Shown here: piece after piece, positions 1 through 8,409 of the stretch | Position numbering within the stretch: the first letter of the stretch is position 1 | Layout: every line of letters starts with the position of its first letter | Source: an uncultured Burkholderiales bacterium | Lineage (GTDB): Bacteria > Pseudomonadota > Gammaproteobacteria > Burkholderiales > Burkholderiaceae_C | Length of the DNA stretch: 40,593 bases | Direction of reading: 5' to 3' | NCBI GenBank assembly: GCA_903887325.1 | Contig: CAISPG010000085.1 | Coordinates: 1 to 40,593 of the forward strand | Translations under genes and position numbers: made by a program | The notes under the pieces: generated by a model | Database searches by the model: none | Told to the model about the DNA's origin: nothing | What the model saw: the letters and a program-made list of their open reading frames with translations, nothing else

Positions 1-564
1 ATGTGCTTACAGGCGCTGTGGCTGTGGTTGCTGGTGGCTGGCGTCATGGGTTTTCTGTTGCTGAAACTGGCCTTGCGTCAGGCCGAATTCCGCGAACAGT
101 TTGACGCCGCCTGGCTGCGCCTGCCGCTCTTGGGCCGCTTAAGCCTGGGCTATAACGCGGCGCGCTTTGCCGGCACGCTGGCGCTGCTGGTCGGTGCCGG
201 TGTGCCCATGTTGAAAGCCTTGCAAACGGCGGCGCAGACCTTGTCCAACACCGCGCTCAGGGCCAACGCCATGCAGGCGATAGAACTGGTGCGCGAGGGT
301 GCACCGCTGGCCAGTGCGCTGTCGCAAAACAAGCGGCTTCCCGGTCTGTTGTCCATGTTCGCGCGGCTGGGCGAGCAAACCGGCCAATTGCCGCAAATGC
401 TGCAACACGCTGCCAAGCATTTGTCCGAAGAAGTGCAACGCCGCGCCATGCAACTGGCCACCATCCTGGAGCCCTTGCTGATTGTTACCATGGGGGCGGT
501 GGTCATGCTGATCGTGCTGGCGGTCATGCTGCCCATCATTCAACTCAATCAGTTCGTGCGATGA
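1..564 (+). CDS. gspF: Type II secretion inner-membrane protein GspF, C-terminal part (cut by window edge)
   Basis: Platform protein of the type II secretion (or related type IV pilus-like) inner-membrane complex, which couples the cytoplasmic ATPase to pseudopilus assembly. Only the last 187 residues are inside the window; GspF proteins are usually about 400 residues, so the ATG at base 1 is probably internal. A hydrophobic segment lies at about residues 5-25. A soluble helical domain follows at about 40-150, with the family pattern GAGVPMLKAL and a GEQTGQLPQML stretch. The last membrane span is at about 155-180, and the protein ends IIQLNQFVR, as GspF proteins do. The next gene starts 9 bases after the stop, but its function is unrelated. 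GspF is preferred to PilC because of this C-terminus; the other gsp genes would lie to the left. Confidence 0.85.
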   Translation: MCLQALWLWLLVAGVMGFLLLKLALRQAEFREQFDAAWLRLPLLGRLSLGYNAARFAGTLALLVGAGVPMLKALQTAAQTLSNTALRANAMQAIELVREGAPLASALSQNKRLPGLLSMFARLGEQTGQLPQMLQHAAKHLSEEVQRRAMQLATILEPLLIVTMGAVVMLIVLAVMLPIIQLNQFVR

Positions 565-573
565 AGGTAAACC

Positions 574-1485
574 ATGGCAAGTACGTTGGACGGCAAATTG
601 GTGGTGGCTATTTCCTCGCGGGCCTTGTTCAATTTTGAGGAAGAAAACCGCGTCTTCGAGCAAAACGACGACCGCGCCTACATGGATTTGCAACTCGCGC
701 GGCTGGAGCAACCGGCCTTGCCGGGCGTGGCGTTTTCGCTGGTGAAAAAACTGCTGGCCTTTAACCAGCCCGGTGACGCGCGGGTGGAAGTGGTGATCTT
801 GTCGCGCAACGACCCGGTCAGTGGTTTGCGCGTGATGAAGTCCGCCGCGCATTACGACCTGCCCATCATCCGCTGCACTTTCACGCGCGGCGAATCGCCT
901 TGGCGTTATTTGCAGCCGCTCAAAGCCAATTTGTTTTTAAGCACCCATTTGAAAGATGTGCGCGCGGCGCTGGACGCCGGTGTGCCGGCCGCGCAGGTGT
1001 ACCCGCATTCGGCGCACGCCTCCGAGGCGCACCCGCACGAAGTGCGCATCGCGTTCGACGGCGACGCCGTGCTGTTCAGCGACGAAGCCGAACGGGTGTT
1101 TCAGTCGCAAGGACTGGACGCATTCCAAAAGCATGAAAAAGACAAAGCGGCGCAACCGCTGTCGGCCGGTCCGTTCAAACCGCTGCTGGCCGCGCTGCAC
1201 CGGTTGCAGCAAGAGGCCACACCGGCGGTGCGCATACGCACGGCGTTGGTGACGGCGCGCAGCGCCCCGGCGCACGAGCGCGCCATCCGCACGCTGATGC
1301 AATGGAATATCCAGGTGGATGAAGCCATGTTTTTGGGCGGTCTGCCCAAAGGCGAATTCCTGCGCGAATTCGAGCCTGACTTCTTTTTTGACGACCAGAC
1401 CGGTCATATCGAATCCGCCGCCCGCCATGTGCCGTCCGGCCACGTGGCCAGCGGAGTGCAAAATACCCCTTTATCAGAAGATTGA
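574..1485 (+). CDS. Cytosolic 5'-nucleotidase (NT5C1-type, PF06189 family)
   Basis: Predicted 303-residue cytosolic 5'-nucleotidase, removing phosphate from nucleoside monophosphates. The assignment rests on similarity to the 5-nucleotidase family that includes animal NT5C1A: an N-terminal VVAISSRALFNFEEENRVFE stretch, a central VILSRNDP segment, and a C-terminal MFLGGLPKGEFL followed by FFFDDQTGHI, the latter resembling the acidic metal-binding loop of HAD-like enzymes. No signal peptide or membrane span is seen. The start is ATG 574 with AAGG about 8 bases upstream. It lies between gspF and an ABC transporter gene that begins 6 bases after its stop, so the latter two are probably co-transcribed. 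Substrate preference cannot be read from the sequence. Confidence 0.85.
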   Translation: MASTLDGKLVVAISSRALFNFEEENRVFEQNDDRAYMDLQLARLEQPALPGVAFSLVKKLLAFNQPGDARVEVVILSRNDPVSGLRVMKSAAHYDLPIIRCTFTRGESPWRYLQPLKANLFLSTHLKDVRAALDAGVPAAQVYPHSAHASEAHPHEVRIAFDGDAVLFSDEAERVFQSQGLDAFQKHEKDKAAQPLSAGPFKPLLAALHRLQQEATPAVRIRTALVTARSAPAHERAIRTLMQWNIQVDEAMFLGGLPKGEFLREFEPDFFFDDQTGHIESAARHVPSGHVASGVQNTPLSED

Positions 1486-1491
1486 TGATTC

Positions 1492-3324
1492 ATGCGATTG
1501 TTTGACCCTTTTATCGGCATGTGGCACAAAACCCGGACGCATTTAAGCCGGGTCTGGGCTTTATCCATCCCTTATTTCCGCTCGGACGAACGCTGGACGG
1601 CGCGCTTTTTACTGTTCATTTGTGTGGCGCTCAATCTTGGCCAGGTGTATGTGCTGGTGCTTCTCAACGACTGGAACCGGGTGTTTTATGACGCCTTGCA
1701 AAACCACGATGAACCGGTGTTCTGGGAACAACTCAAAATGTTCGGCATGCTGGCCGGTGCTTTCATTGTGGTGGCGGTCTACCGTTTTTACCTGACCCAG
1801 TTGCTTGAAATAAGGTGGCGCGCCTGGATGACGCGCGACTTTTTGACACGCTGGACCACGCACCAGATTTTTTACCAAATCGAGTTGCGCCAGGCCTTGG
1901 CCGGTCACGACGGCTTGAGCGGTTCTGACAACCCCGACCAGCGGATTCAAGAAGACATTCAAATGTTCACCGCCAGTACGGTGGAGCTTAGCCTGGGCTT
2001 GCTGGACGCGCTGGTCACGCTGGGCAGCTTTATCGGCATTTTGTGGATGATGTCGGGTGGCTTCAATTTCTTCATTGGTGAGAACGAGTTCACCATCCCC
2101 GGTTTCATGGTGTGGATGGCTTTGCTGTACTCGGTAGGCGGCAGCGTCATCGGCCATTTCCTGGGCCGTCGCATGGCGCCGCTGAATTTCCAGCAGCAAA
2201 GATTGGAAGCCAACTTCCGGCACCATTTGATGCGGGTGCGCGAATACAGCGAAGCGATTGCCATGGACCGTGGCGCGGATTACGAAAGCCACTCGTTGCA
2301 AAACCGCTTCAAGCAAGTGCTGGACAATTTCATGCAATTGCTGAAAGTGCAAAAGCGCTTCACGTGGTTTAGCTCGGGCTACGGCCAGGCGGCAGTGGTG
2401 TTTCCTATTTTGGTGGCTGCACCGCGTTACTTTGCCGGCACGATTCAATTGGGCGAACTGATGCAAATCTCTTCGGCTTTTGGCAGGGTCCAAGATGCCA
2501 TGAGCTGGATCATCAGCAATTACAACAACCTGGCTTCGTGGACCGCCACCACCCAGCGTTTGAGCGTGTTCTCCAACCAGATGGAAACCTTGCGCGCCAT
2601 TTCGTTTGCCGTGCAGCAACCGCTGGACGCTGACAGCCCCTCACCTACGGCGCTGAAAACCTCGGCGCTGACCATCACCTTGCCGGACCGCACCGTGTTG
2701 CTCGACGACGTCGTGCTCAAGGTCAACCCCGGCGACTCGGTGCTGATTCGCGGCCCCTCAGGCAGCGGCAAATCCACGTTGCTGCGTGTGCTGGCCGGTA
2801 TCTGGCCGTATGTGCGCGGCTGGGACGAAAAACGCCAACCGCTGCCGATTTCCGCCGCCGTGGTGTTGCCGGATAACGCGGTGTTCATTCCTCAGCGTCC
2901 CTATTTCCCTGAGGGCAGCTTGCGCAACGCCTTGCTCTACCCGCATGCCAACAGCGATTTCACCGACGAACAAATGAAGCAGGCGCTGGAATTGGCACTG
3001 CTGCCGCAACTGTGTTCGCAACTCGACAGCGTCGGCCATTGGAGCCAGCAACTGTCAGGCGGCGAAGCCCAGCGACTGGCCATGGCAAGGGTATTTTTAA
3101 AGCAGCCCAGCTGGGTGTTTGCCGACGAAGCCACCAGCGCGCTGGACGAGGCATCGGAAAAAATCATTTACGAACGCTTGCTGCTGATGGTGATGCGGCA
3201 AAACGGCGCACTCGTGTCTGTCGCTCACCGCCCCAGCGTGGCGGCTTATCACCAGCGTTTGTGGCAACTGGTGAACGTGAACGAAGGCAGTATCAAGAGC
3301 CACGTGCTACAGGTCAGCCACTGA
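1492..3324 (+). CDS. ABC transporter, fused permease-ATPase, SbmA/BacA/YddA-like
   Basis: A 610-residue half-transporter with an N-terminal membrane domain of the ABC_membrane_2 (SbmA/BacA, YddA, ABCD) type and a C-terminal nucleotide-binding domain. Hydrophobic spans are visible near residues 35-60, 80-105, 160-190 and 205-225. The ATPase part has Walker A GPSGSGKST at about residue 421, signature LSGGEAQR at about 521, and Walker B WVFADEATSALDEA at about 540-553, followed by a switch His in SVAHRPS. Relatives move peptides, cobalamin-like compounds or fatty acyl-CoA; the substrate here is unknown. It starts 6 bases after the nucleotidase stop. E. coli SbmA lacks an ATPase domain, so YddA or BacA-related fused proteins are the closer match. 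Confidence 0.85.
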   Translation: MRLFDPFIGMWHKTRTHLSRVWALSIPYFRSDERWTARFLLFICVALNLGQVYVLVLLNDWNRVFYDALQNHDEPVFWEQLKMFGMLAGAFIVVAVYRFYLTQLLEIRWRAWMTRDFLTRWTTHQIFYQIELRQALAGHDGLSGSDNPDQRIQEDIQMFTASTVELSLGLLDALVTLGSFIGILWMMSGGFNFFIGENEFTIPGFMVWMALLYSVGGSVIGHFLGRRMAPLNFQQQRLEANFRHHLMRVREYSEAIAMDRGADYESHSLQNRFKQVLDNFMQLLKVQKRFTWFSSGYGQAAVVFPILVAAPRYFAGTIQLGELMQISSAFGRVQDAMSWIISNYNNLASWTATTQRLSVFSNQMETLRAISFAVQQPLDADSPSPTALKTSALTITLPDRTVLLDDVVLKVNPGDSVLIRGPSGSGKSTLLRVLAGIWPYVRGWDEKRQPLPISAAVVLPDNAVFIPQRPYFPEGSLRNALLYPHANSDFTDEQMKQALELALLPQLCSQLDSVGHWSQQLSGGEAQRLAMARVFLKQPSWVFADEATSALDEASEKIIYERLLLMVMRQNGALVSVAHRPSVAAYHQRLWQLVNVNEGSIKSHVLQVSH

Positions 3325-3605
3325 TTTTTTAAAAAAGCGCCGAACCGGACTCAAGAAGTTTTGGCACTGGCCGATTCTTGTTGGGCAGGGGAACCAAGTT
3401 TCAGACCGTCCCCGCTCACAGTCCTGGTTTTAAGGGCGCGTCCTTGTGGCGCCGGGGGCGGTCGCCTTTTTTTTCTTGCAACCTATTTGCTGCGCTGACG
3501 ACAGAGATGTCGCCAGCGCTTGCGCTTTTATGCGGCAAGTCCTTGCGTGGGGACGGCTGTCATCTTTGGACATACACTGAGTTTTCTCTACTCTGCGCTG
3601 CGTGC
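3325..3605. other. Intergenic stretch between two ABC transporter genes
   Basis: About 280 bases without a convincing gene. The frame of the downstream ABC gene stays open back to 3378, but that extension is Cys/Arg-rich and unlike transporter N-termini. A GC-rich segment at 3434-3466 could fold on itself. A weak promoter-like pair, TTGGAC at 3566-3571 and TACTCT at 3589-3594 with a 17-base spacer, would start transcription within a few bases of the ATG at 3606. I see no terminator with a clear T-run on either strand. Confidence 0.4.
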
Positions 3606-5372
3606 ATGTCAAGCCCAACTCCCACTGCCTCTCCCCAATCCCTCTCCGGCCTGTTGCCCTTTGTCAAACCCTACAAAGGGCGCATAGCTTTGGCCGGTTT
3701 GTTTTTGCTGCTGGCTGCCGGGGCCACGCTGGCCTTCCCCTGGGCGCTGCGTCAATTGATAGACCAGGGCCTGACCGGGCCTGGCAGCGCCGAGCGTTTG
3801 GCCGGGCAGTTCATGCAATTGTTTGGCGTGGCGGCTTCATTGGCGCTGTTTTCAGCGGCGCGTTTTTACACCGTCACCTGGCTGGGCGAACGCATCACCG
3901 CCGATGTGCGCAACGCGGTCTACGGCCATGTGCTGGAACAAAGCCCGGCGTTTTTTGAAACCACGCAAACCGGCGAAGTGCTGTCGCGTTTGTCGAATGA
4001 CACCACGCTGGTGCAAACCGTGGTCGGCTCATCGCTGTCCATGGGCTTGCGCAATTTGGTGATGGGCACCGGCGCGCTCTTGATGCTGGTGTGGAACCAC
4101 CCGATGTTGATGGTGCAAGTCATTGGCTTGCTGGTGCTGGTGGTCTGGCCCAGCGTGACGTTGGGCAGACGCGTGCGTCGCTTGTCCCGCGCCAGCCAGG
4201 ACCGCGTGGCCGACGCCAGTGCGCTGGCCGCTGAAGTGATGAACGCGATTCCCGTGGTGCAAAGCTATACCGCCGAACAACGCGAAGCCACGCGTTTTGT
4301 GGACTCGACCGAGCAAGCGGTGAAAACTTCGCTGCGTCGCGCACTGGCGCGCTCGGTGCTGGTGGGTTTCATCATTCTGGCCAGCAGCGCGGCTTTACTC
4401 TGGGGCTTGTACCAGGGGACCATGGCAGTGCGCGACGGCAGCATGAGCGCCGGTGAACTCGGCCAGACCGTGGTCTATGTGATTTTGCTGGCCAGTGCGT
4501 TCGCGGTGCTGGGCGAGGTCTACGGCGATTTGCTGCGTGCCGCAGGAGCCACCGAGCGTTTGATGGAGTTACTCAACACACGCTCGGTCGTCAGTTCGCC
4601 CGAGCAGCCCAAACAAGCCGCTTGGCCTGACAGCGGTTCTTCTGTGTCTTTGCAAGCGCTGGATTTTCATTACCCGTCACGACCGCAAACCCTGGCGCTG
4701 GCCGGGCTCAGCGGCGAGATACACCCTGGTCAAACGGTGGCTGTTGTTGGCCCCAGTGGTGCGGGCAAAACCACTTTGTTTGGCTTGCTGCTTCGCTTTT
4801 ACGACCCGCAAGCCGGGCGCATTGTGTTGGACGGTGTGGCGATCAACGACATGAGCTTGCACGACCTGCGTTCGCGCATTGGCATCGTGCCGCAAGAGCC
4901 GGTGATTTTTTCGGGCAGCGCCATGGACAACATCCGCTACGGCAACCCGCAGGCCAGCGACGAAGAAGTGCTGGCTGCGGCTAAAGCCGCGTTCGCCGAT
5001 GAATTCATCGTGCAACTGCCGCAGGGCTACGACACGTTTCTGGGTGAAAAAGGCGTGCGTCTGTCAGGCGGTCAACGCCAGCGCATCGCGATTGCCCGCG
5101 CCATGTTGAAAAACCCGCCGCTGTTGTTGCTGGACGAAGCCACCAGCGCCTTGGACGCGCACAGCGAGCGCATGGTGCAGGCAGCGCTGGAAACCGCCAT
5201 GCAAGGCCGCACCACGCTGGTGATTGCACACAGGCTGGCGACGGTGCAACAAGCCGATGTGATCTGGGTGCTGGATCACGGGGCATTGGTCGAGCAAGGC
5301 ACGCACGCTGAGCTGGTGGCCAAAGGCGGTTTGTATGCCAGCTTGGCGGCTTTGCAATTCAATCAGGCTTGA
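3606..5372 (+). CDS. ABC exporter half-transporter, MsbA/LmrA-like
   Basis: A 588-residue fused type-1 ABC exporter. The membrane domain has about six hydrophobic spans between residues 20 and 310; it contains the typical coupling segment ITADVRNAVYGHVLEQSPAFF and the TGEVLSRLSNDT motif. The ATPase domain carries Walker A GPSGAGKTT at about residue 382, signature LSGGQRQR at about 486, Walker B LLLLDEATSALD at about 506, and the H-loop IAHRLAT. This class exports lipids, drugs or peptides; the cargo cannot be assigned. The frame is open back to 3378, but ATG 3606 (MSSPTPTAS) places the first membrane span where homologues have it. No Shine-Dalgarno sequence precedes that ATG (see findings). 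Orientation matches the upstream ABC gene but a 281-base gap separates them. Confidence 0.9.
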   Translation: MSSPTPTASPQSLSGLLPFVKPYKGRIALAGLFLLLAAGATLAFPWALRQLIDQGLTGPGSAERLAGQFMQLFGVAASLALFSAARFYTVTWLGERITADVRNAVYGHVLEQSPAFFETTQTGEVLSRLSNDTTLVQTVVGSSLSMGLRNLVMGTGALLMLVWNHPMLMVQVIGLLVLVVWPSVTLGRRVRRLSRASQDRVADASALAAEVMNAIPVVQSYTAEQREATRFVDSTEQAVKTSLRRALARSVLVGFIILASSAALLWGLYQGTMAVRDGSMSAGELGQTVVYVILLASAFAVLGEVYGDLLRAAGATERLMELLNTRSVVSSPEQPKQAAWPDSGSSVSLQALDFHYPSRPQTLALAGLSGEIHPGQTVAVVGPSGAGKTTLFGLLLRFYDPQAGRIVLDGVAINDMSLHDLRSRIGIVPQEPVIFSGSAMDNIRYGNPQASDEEVLAAAKAAFADEFIVQLPQGYDTFLGEKGVRLSGGQRQRIAIARAMLKNPPLLLLDEATSALDAHSERMVQAALETAMQGRTTLVIAHRLATVQQADVIWVLDHGALVEQGTHAELVAKGGLYASLAALQFNQA

Positions 5373-5449
5373 AACTTGTGGTCAGTGAGCTTAGATGGCT
5401 CGACATAGCGGAGTTCAAGACAAATCCTGATTTATGCCTTAAAATTGCA

Positions 5450-5473
5450 TAAACGATTAAAAAACATCGTTTA
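5450..5473 (+). promoter_or_regulatory. Inverted repeat with 8-base spacer upstream of hipB-like gene: putative autoregulatory operator
   Basis: TAAACGAT at 5450-5457 and ATCGTTTA at 5466-5473 are exact reverse complements separated by 8 bases. E. coli HipB binds sites of the form TATCC-N8-GGATA, so the same N8 geometry in front of a hipBA-type pair suggests HipB-type autoregulation. The site is about 36 bases upstream of the ATG at 5509, inside AT-rich promoter-like DNA. Confidence 0.6.
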
Positions 5474-5485
5474 AGTATTTTAATA

Positions 5486-5499
5486 AATCAAATTTGATT
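5486..5499 (+). promoter_or_regulatory. Perfect 14-bp palindrome just upstream of hipB-like gene
   Basis: AATCAAATTTGATT is a perfect palindrome without spacer that ends 9 bases before the ATG at 5509. It does not share half-sites with the neighbouring N8 repeat. It may be a second regulatory site or may reflect AT-rich composition. Confidence 0.3.
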
Positions 5500-5508
5500 G
5501 TTTAAAAA

Positions 5509-5838
5509 ATGACCGCACCGCTGCCTTTGCCTGTCACCCGCAGCCTTCAACGGCTGGGAATGGGCGTGTCGCTGGCCCGTCGCCGCCGTCATTTAAGCCA
5601 GCAGGAGTTGGCCGAGCGCATAGGCACTTCGGCCATTACCGTGCGTCGCATGGAAGCCGGCCACCCGGGCACCGGCTTGCAATACTTTGTCAAAGCGCTG
5701 CATGTGTTTGGTGAACTCGACAAGCTCAATCAATTGCTGGACAGCTCGCAAGACAGCATAGGTTTGACATTGATGGATGAAAAGTTGCCGCAACGCATAC
5801 GCAAATCCAAAAGCAATTCTGAAACAGGCGCGTTTTGA
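5509..5838 (+). CDS. hipB: XRE-family HTH protein, HipB-like antitoxin
   Basis: A 109-residue DNA-binding protein with one Cro/C1-type helix-turn-helix at about residues 14-70 (LARRRRHLSQQELAERIG, then TSAITVRRMEAG). A basic, probably flexible tail follows (KLPQRIRKSKSNSET). It is the expected antitoxin and co-repressor of the adjacent HipA-like kinase; the HipA ATG overlaps its stop by one base (TGATG at 5836-5840), which suggests translational coupling. Two palindromic sites upstream (5450-5473 and 5486-5499) are candidate operators. Assignment as HipB comes from partner identity and gene order rather than a family-specific motif. Confidence 0.8.
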   Translation: MTAPLPLPVTRSLQRLGMGVSLARRRRHLSQQELAERIGTSAITVRRMEAGHPGTGLQYFVKALHVFGELDKLNQLLDSSQDSIGLTLMDEKLPQRIRKSKSNSETGAF

Positions 5839-7142
5839 TGTCAGGCGCAACGACATTCAAAGCCAGCGCACTCAGAACCATGCTGGATGTTTGTCTGGGT
5901 AAAGCTGAAATAGCGGTGGGTCGCTTGGTGCATGTCAAACAAGGGCAAAGAGAATTCTCGCAATTTGCCTACCACGAGGCGTGGCTGACAGACCCGTCCA
6001 GCATTGAAATCTCGCCTGACTTGCTTCGCCAAACCGGCTATCAGTTGCACAAGCCTTACAGCCGCAATGACTCCTGTTTTTTTCACGCGCTGGCTGACAC
6101 TGAACCCGATGCCTGGGGGCGTCGCGTGATTGCCAGAGCGCACGCCAAAGCCCGCGCCAAAGATGCTTCATTGGCAGCGCTCACAGAGATTGACTATCTC
6201 ACCGCGGTCGACGACTTCAGCCGCGTGGGCGCGCTGCGCCTCAGAGACGACCAAGGTCACTTTTTACGCAGTGTGGCTGAGGGTGAACCTGCGACACCTG
6301 CTTTGATCGATCTTCAAAAAATATTCAACGCCAGCCGTGCGTTTGAACTCAGCCGGGAAACAGCAGAAGACCTGAGCTACTTGCAAGGCAAGGGAACCTC
6401 GCTGGGCGGTATGCGGCCTAAGTGCACGGTGCTGGACACGGACGGTGCATTGGCTTTGGGCAAGTTTCCCAGTGTCAGTGATGAACGCAGCGTCACCAAG
6501 GGCGAAGTGCTAGCGCTTCAATTGGCCCGACTGGCGCATATCAACAGCGCGCAAGCCAGAATCGTCATGGTGCAAGACACGCCTGTCGCCGTTATTCGAC
6601 GCTTTGACCGCACGCCCCAACAAGCGCGCATACCTTACCTGTCAGGGGCAAGCTTGTTACAAGCGCGTCGGGAAGACGAACATTCCTACACCGAGGTCGT
6701 AGACATCATGAGATCCAAGTGCAAAGACTTTGCAGCGGATGCTAAACAGTTGTGGCGGCGTTTGGTGTTCAACCACTTGATCTGCAATGTCGATGACCAT
6801 TTGCAAAACATAGGTTTTCTGCACACTGGACATAACCAATGGACGCTGTCCCCGGCTTTTGACTTGAATCCTTTTCCGGACAAAGACCGAGAGTCCAAAA
6901 CCTGGTTGAGCGAAGACACCGGACCCGTCAATTCGGTTCGCCAACTTCTGGGACAAGCACCGCGATTTGAACTTTCACCGTCTGAGGCCAAGCTGGTGTT
7001 GACTGAGGTCATCAGGGCTGTCTTGCAATGGAAAGAGGTCGCCTTGTCCACAGAGGTCGGTATGCATGCGGATGAATTGGCGGCGTTCGAGCCGGCTTTT
7101 GAAGGCGCGGCATTGCAAGAAGCCTTGAGCTTTTCAACATAG
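5838..7142 (+). CDS. hipA: HipA-like serine/threonine kinase toxin
   Basis: A 434-residue HipA-family kinase. In E. coli HipA inactivates glutamyl-tRNA synthetase by phosphorylation and induces persistence; the target here is unknown. An N-terminal small domain (residues 1-110) is followed by the kinase core: P-loop GTSLGGMRPK at about residue 185, the LALGKF lysine strand, conserved FDR and YLSGASLL motifs, catalytic CNVDDHLQN at about 316, and metal-binding PAFDLNP at about 340. All expected key residues are present, so it looks active. ATG 5838 is preferred to a TTG three bases upstream because it gives the one-base overlap with the antitoxin gene. An MFS gene follows 9 bases after the stop and could be partly co-transcribed. 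Confidence 0.85.
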   Translation: MSGATTFKASALRTMLDVCLGKAEIAVGRLVHVKQGQREFSQFAYHEAWLTDPSSIEISPDLLRQTGYQLHKPYSRNDSCFFHALADTEPDAWGRRVIARAHAKARAKDASLAALTEIDYLTAVDDFSRVGALRLRDDQGHFLRSVAEGEPATPALIDLQKIFNASRAFELSRETAEDLSYLQGKGTSLGGMRPKCTVLDTDGALALGKFPSVSDERSVTKGEVLALQLARLAHINSAQARIVMVQDTPVAVIRRFDRTPQQARIPYLSGASLLQARREDEHSYTEVVDIMRSKCKDFAADAKQLWRRLVFNHLICNVDDHLQNIGFLHTGHNQWTLSPAFDLNPFPDKDRESKTWLSEDTGPVNSVRQLLGQAPRFELSPSEAKLVLTEVIRAVLQWKEVALSTEVGMHADELAAFEPAFEGAALQEALSFST

Positions 7143-7151
7143 ATAAATGAC

Positions 7152-8378
7152 ATGACCACTGTTTACGCCACCCCTTCCGACATCGATTCACGCAAAGCTG
7201 CTTGGCGCTTGCTGACCACTTTGCTACTCATGCTGTTGGGCAACAGCGGCATGTACGCCGTGTCGGTGGTGCTTCCCACAGTGCAAGCCGAGTTCGGCAT
7301 CAGCCGCGCGGATGCATCCATTCCCTATACCTTGTGCATGCTGGGTTTCGGCTTTGGCGGCATGTGGCTGGGGCGCTGGGCGGACCGCGTCGGCATTGCG
7401 CGCGTTCTGGCCCTGGGCGCGGCCGGTGTCGCCGGTGGGTTTGTGTGGGCCGGGATGTCGGGCGGCATCATCGGTTTTGCATTGGCGCAAGGCCTGCTAG
7501 GTTTGCTCGGTATCGCGTCCACGTTCGCGCCTTTGTTGGCCGACACCGGTCAATGGTGGAACAAGCGCCGGGGTATCGCGGTGGCGGTCTGCGCCAGTGG
7601 CAATTATTTGGCAGGCACCTTGTGGCCGCCGATTGCGCAATGGGGCGTGGTGAATATAGGCTGGCGCAGCACCTATGTGTGCATAGGATTGTTTTGCGGC
7701 ATAGGCATGGGTTTGCTGGCGTTGCGCATGCGCGAACGTCCGCCGCAACTGCAACACGCGCCGGTCAGCCACACCGGCGTGGTGGCCTCAGACCGGCCCT
7801 TCGGTTTGTCGGTGCCGAAAGCGCAATGGCTGCTCAGTCTGGCTGCTGTCGGTTGCTGTGTGGCCATGGCCATGCCGCAAGTGCATATCGTGGCGTATTG
7901 CAGTGATTTAGGTTTCGGCGCGGCGCGCGGCGCTGAAATGCTGTCGCTGATGCTGGCCTGTGGCATCGTCAGCCGTTTGGTGTCGGGCGCGATATGCGAC
8001 CGCATCGGCGGCATCCGCACTTTGCTGCTCGGCTCGGTGTTGCAAGGCATTGCGCTGTTGATGTTCTTACCGTTCGACGGCTTGGTGCCGCTGTACCTGG
8101 TGTCGGCCATGTTCGGTTTGTTTCAAGGCGGCATCGTGCCGTCATACGCCATCATCGTGCGCGAGCATTTCCCGGCGGCAAGTGTGGGGGCCAGCACCGG
8201 CACCATCATCATGGCCTCGTTGGTGGGAATGGCCTTGGGCGGTTGGTTGTCCGGCAAGATTTTTGATATCAGCGGTTCTTACCATGCGGCGTTTATCAAT
8301 GGCGTGGCGTGGAATGCGTTGAACATGGTCATCGTGCTGTGGCTTTACAGGCGGTGGAAAAATCAGGCGAGTGCTTAA
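7152..8378 (+). CDS. Major facilitator superfamily transporter
   Basis: A 408-residue inner-membrane carrier with about 12 hydrophobic helices in two halves of six. The MFS loop 2-3 motif appears as GRWADRVGIARVLALG near residues 75-90, and its second-half counterpart as GAICDRIGGIRTLLLG near 277-292. A cytoplasmic loop lies near residues 195-220. The family covers organic acids, cyanate, drugs and sugars, so a substrate cannot be given from the sequence. It begins 9 bases after hipA and converges on the nitrile hydratase/methyltransferase unit. Uptake or export of a nitrile, amide or acid is therefore possible, but only by proximity. ATG 7152 is the start that includes the full first helix. 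Confidence 0.85.
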   Translation: MTTVYATPSDIDSRKAAWRLLTTLLLMLLGNSGMYAVSVVLPTVQAEFGISRADASIPYTLCMLGFGFGGMWLGRWADRVGIARVLALGAAGVAGGFVWAGMSGGIIGFALAQGLLGLLGIASTFAPLLADTGQWWNKRRGIAVAVCASGNYLAGTLWPPIAQWGVVNIGWRSTYVCIGLFCGIGMGLLALRMRERPPQLQHAPVSHTGVVASDRPFGLSVPKAQWLLSLAAVGCCVAMAMPQVHIVAYCSDLGFGAARGAEMLSLMLACGIVSRLVSGAICDRIGGIRTLLLGSVLQGIALLMFLPFDGLVPLYLVSAMFGLFQGGIVPSYAIIVREHFPAASVGASTGTIIMASLVGMALGGWLSGKIFDISGSYHAAFINGVAWNALNMVIVLWLYRRWKNQASA

Positions 8379-8409
8379 GGCAATCGCTTGACTCAACCAT
8401 AGAGCTGCG

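Noticed and set aside
1609-2619. A 336-codon minus-strand open frame opposite the SbmA-like transporter
   Set aside because: Antisense shadow, His/Gln-rich, no domain; the transporter motifs are on the plus strand.
3378-3605. N-terminal extension of the MsbA-like protein
   Set aside because: The 76 extra residues are Cys/Arg/Trp-rich with no similarity to exporter N-termini and no ribosome-binding site.
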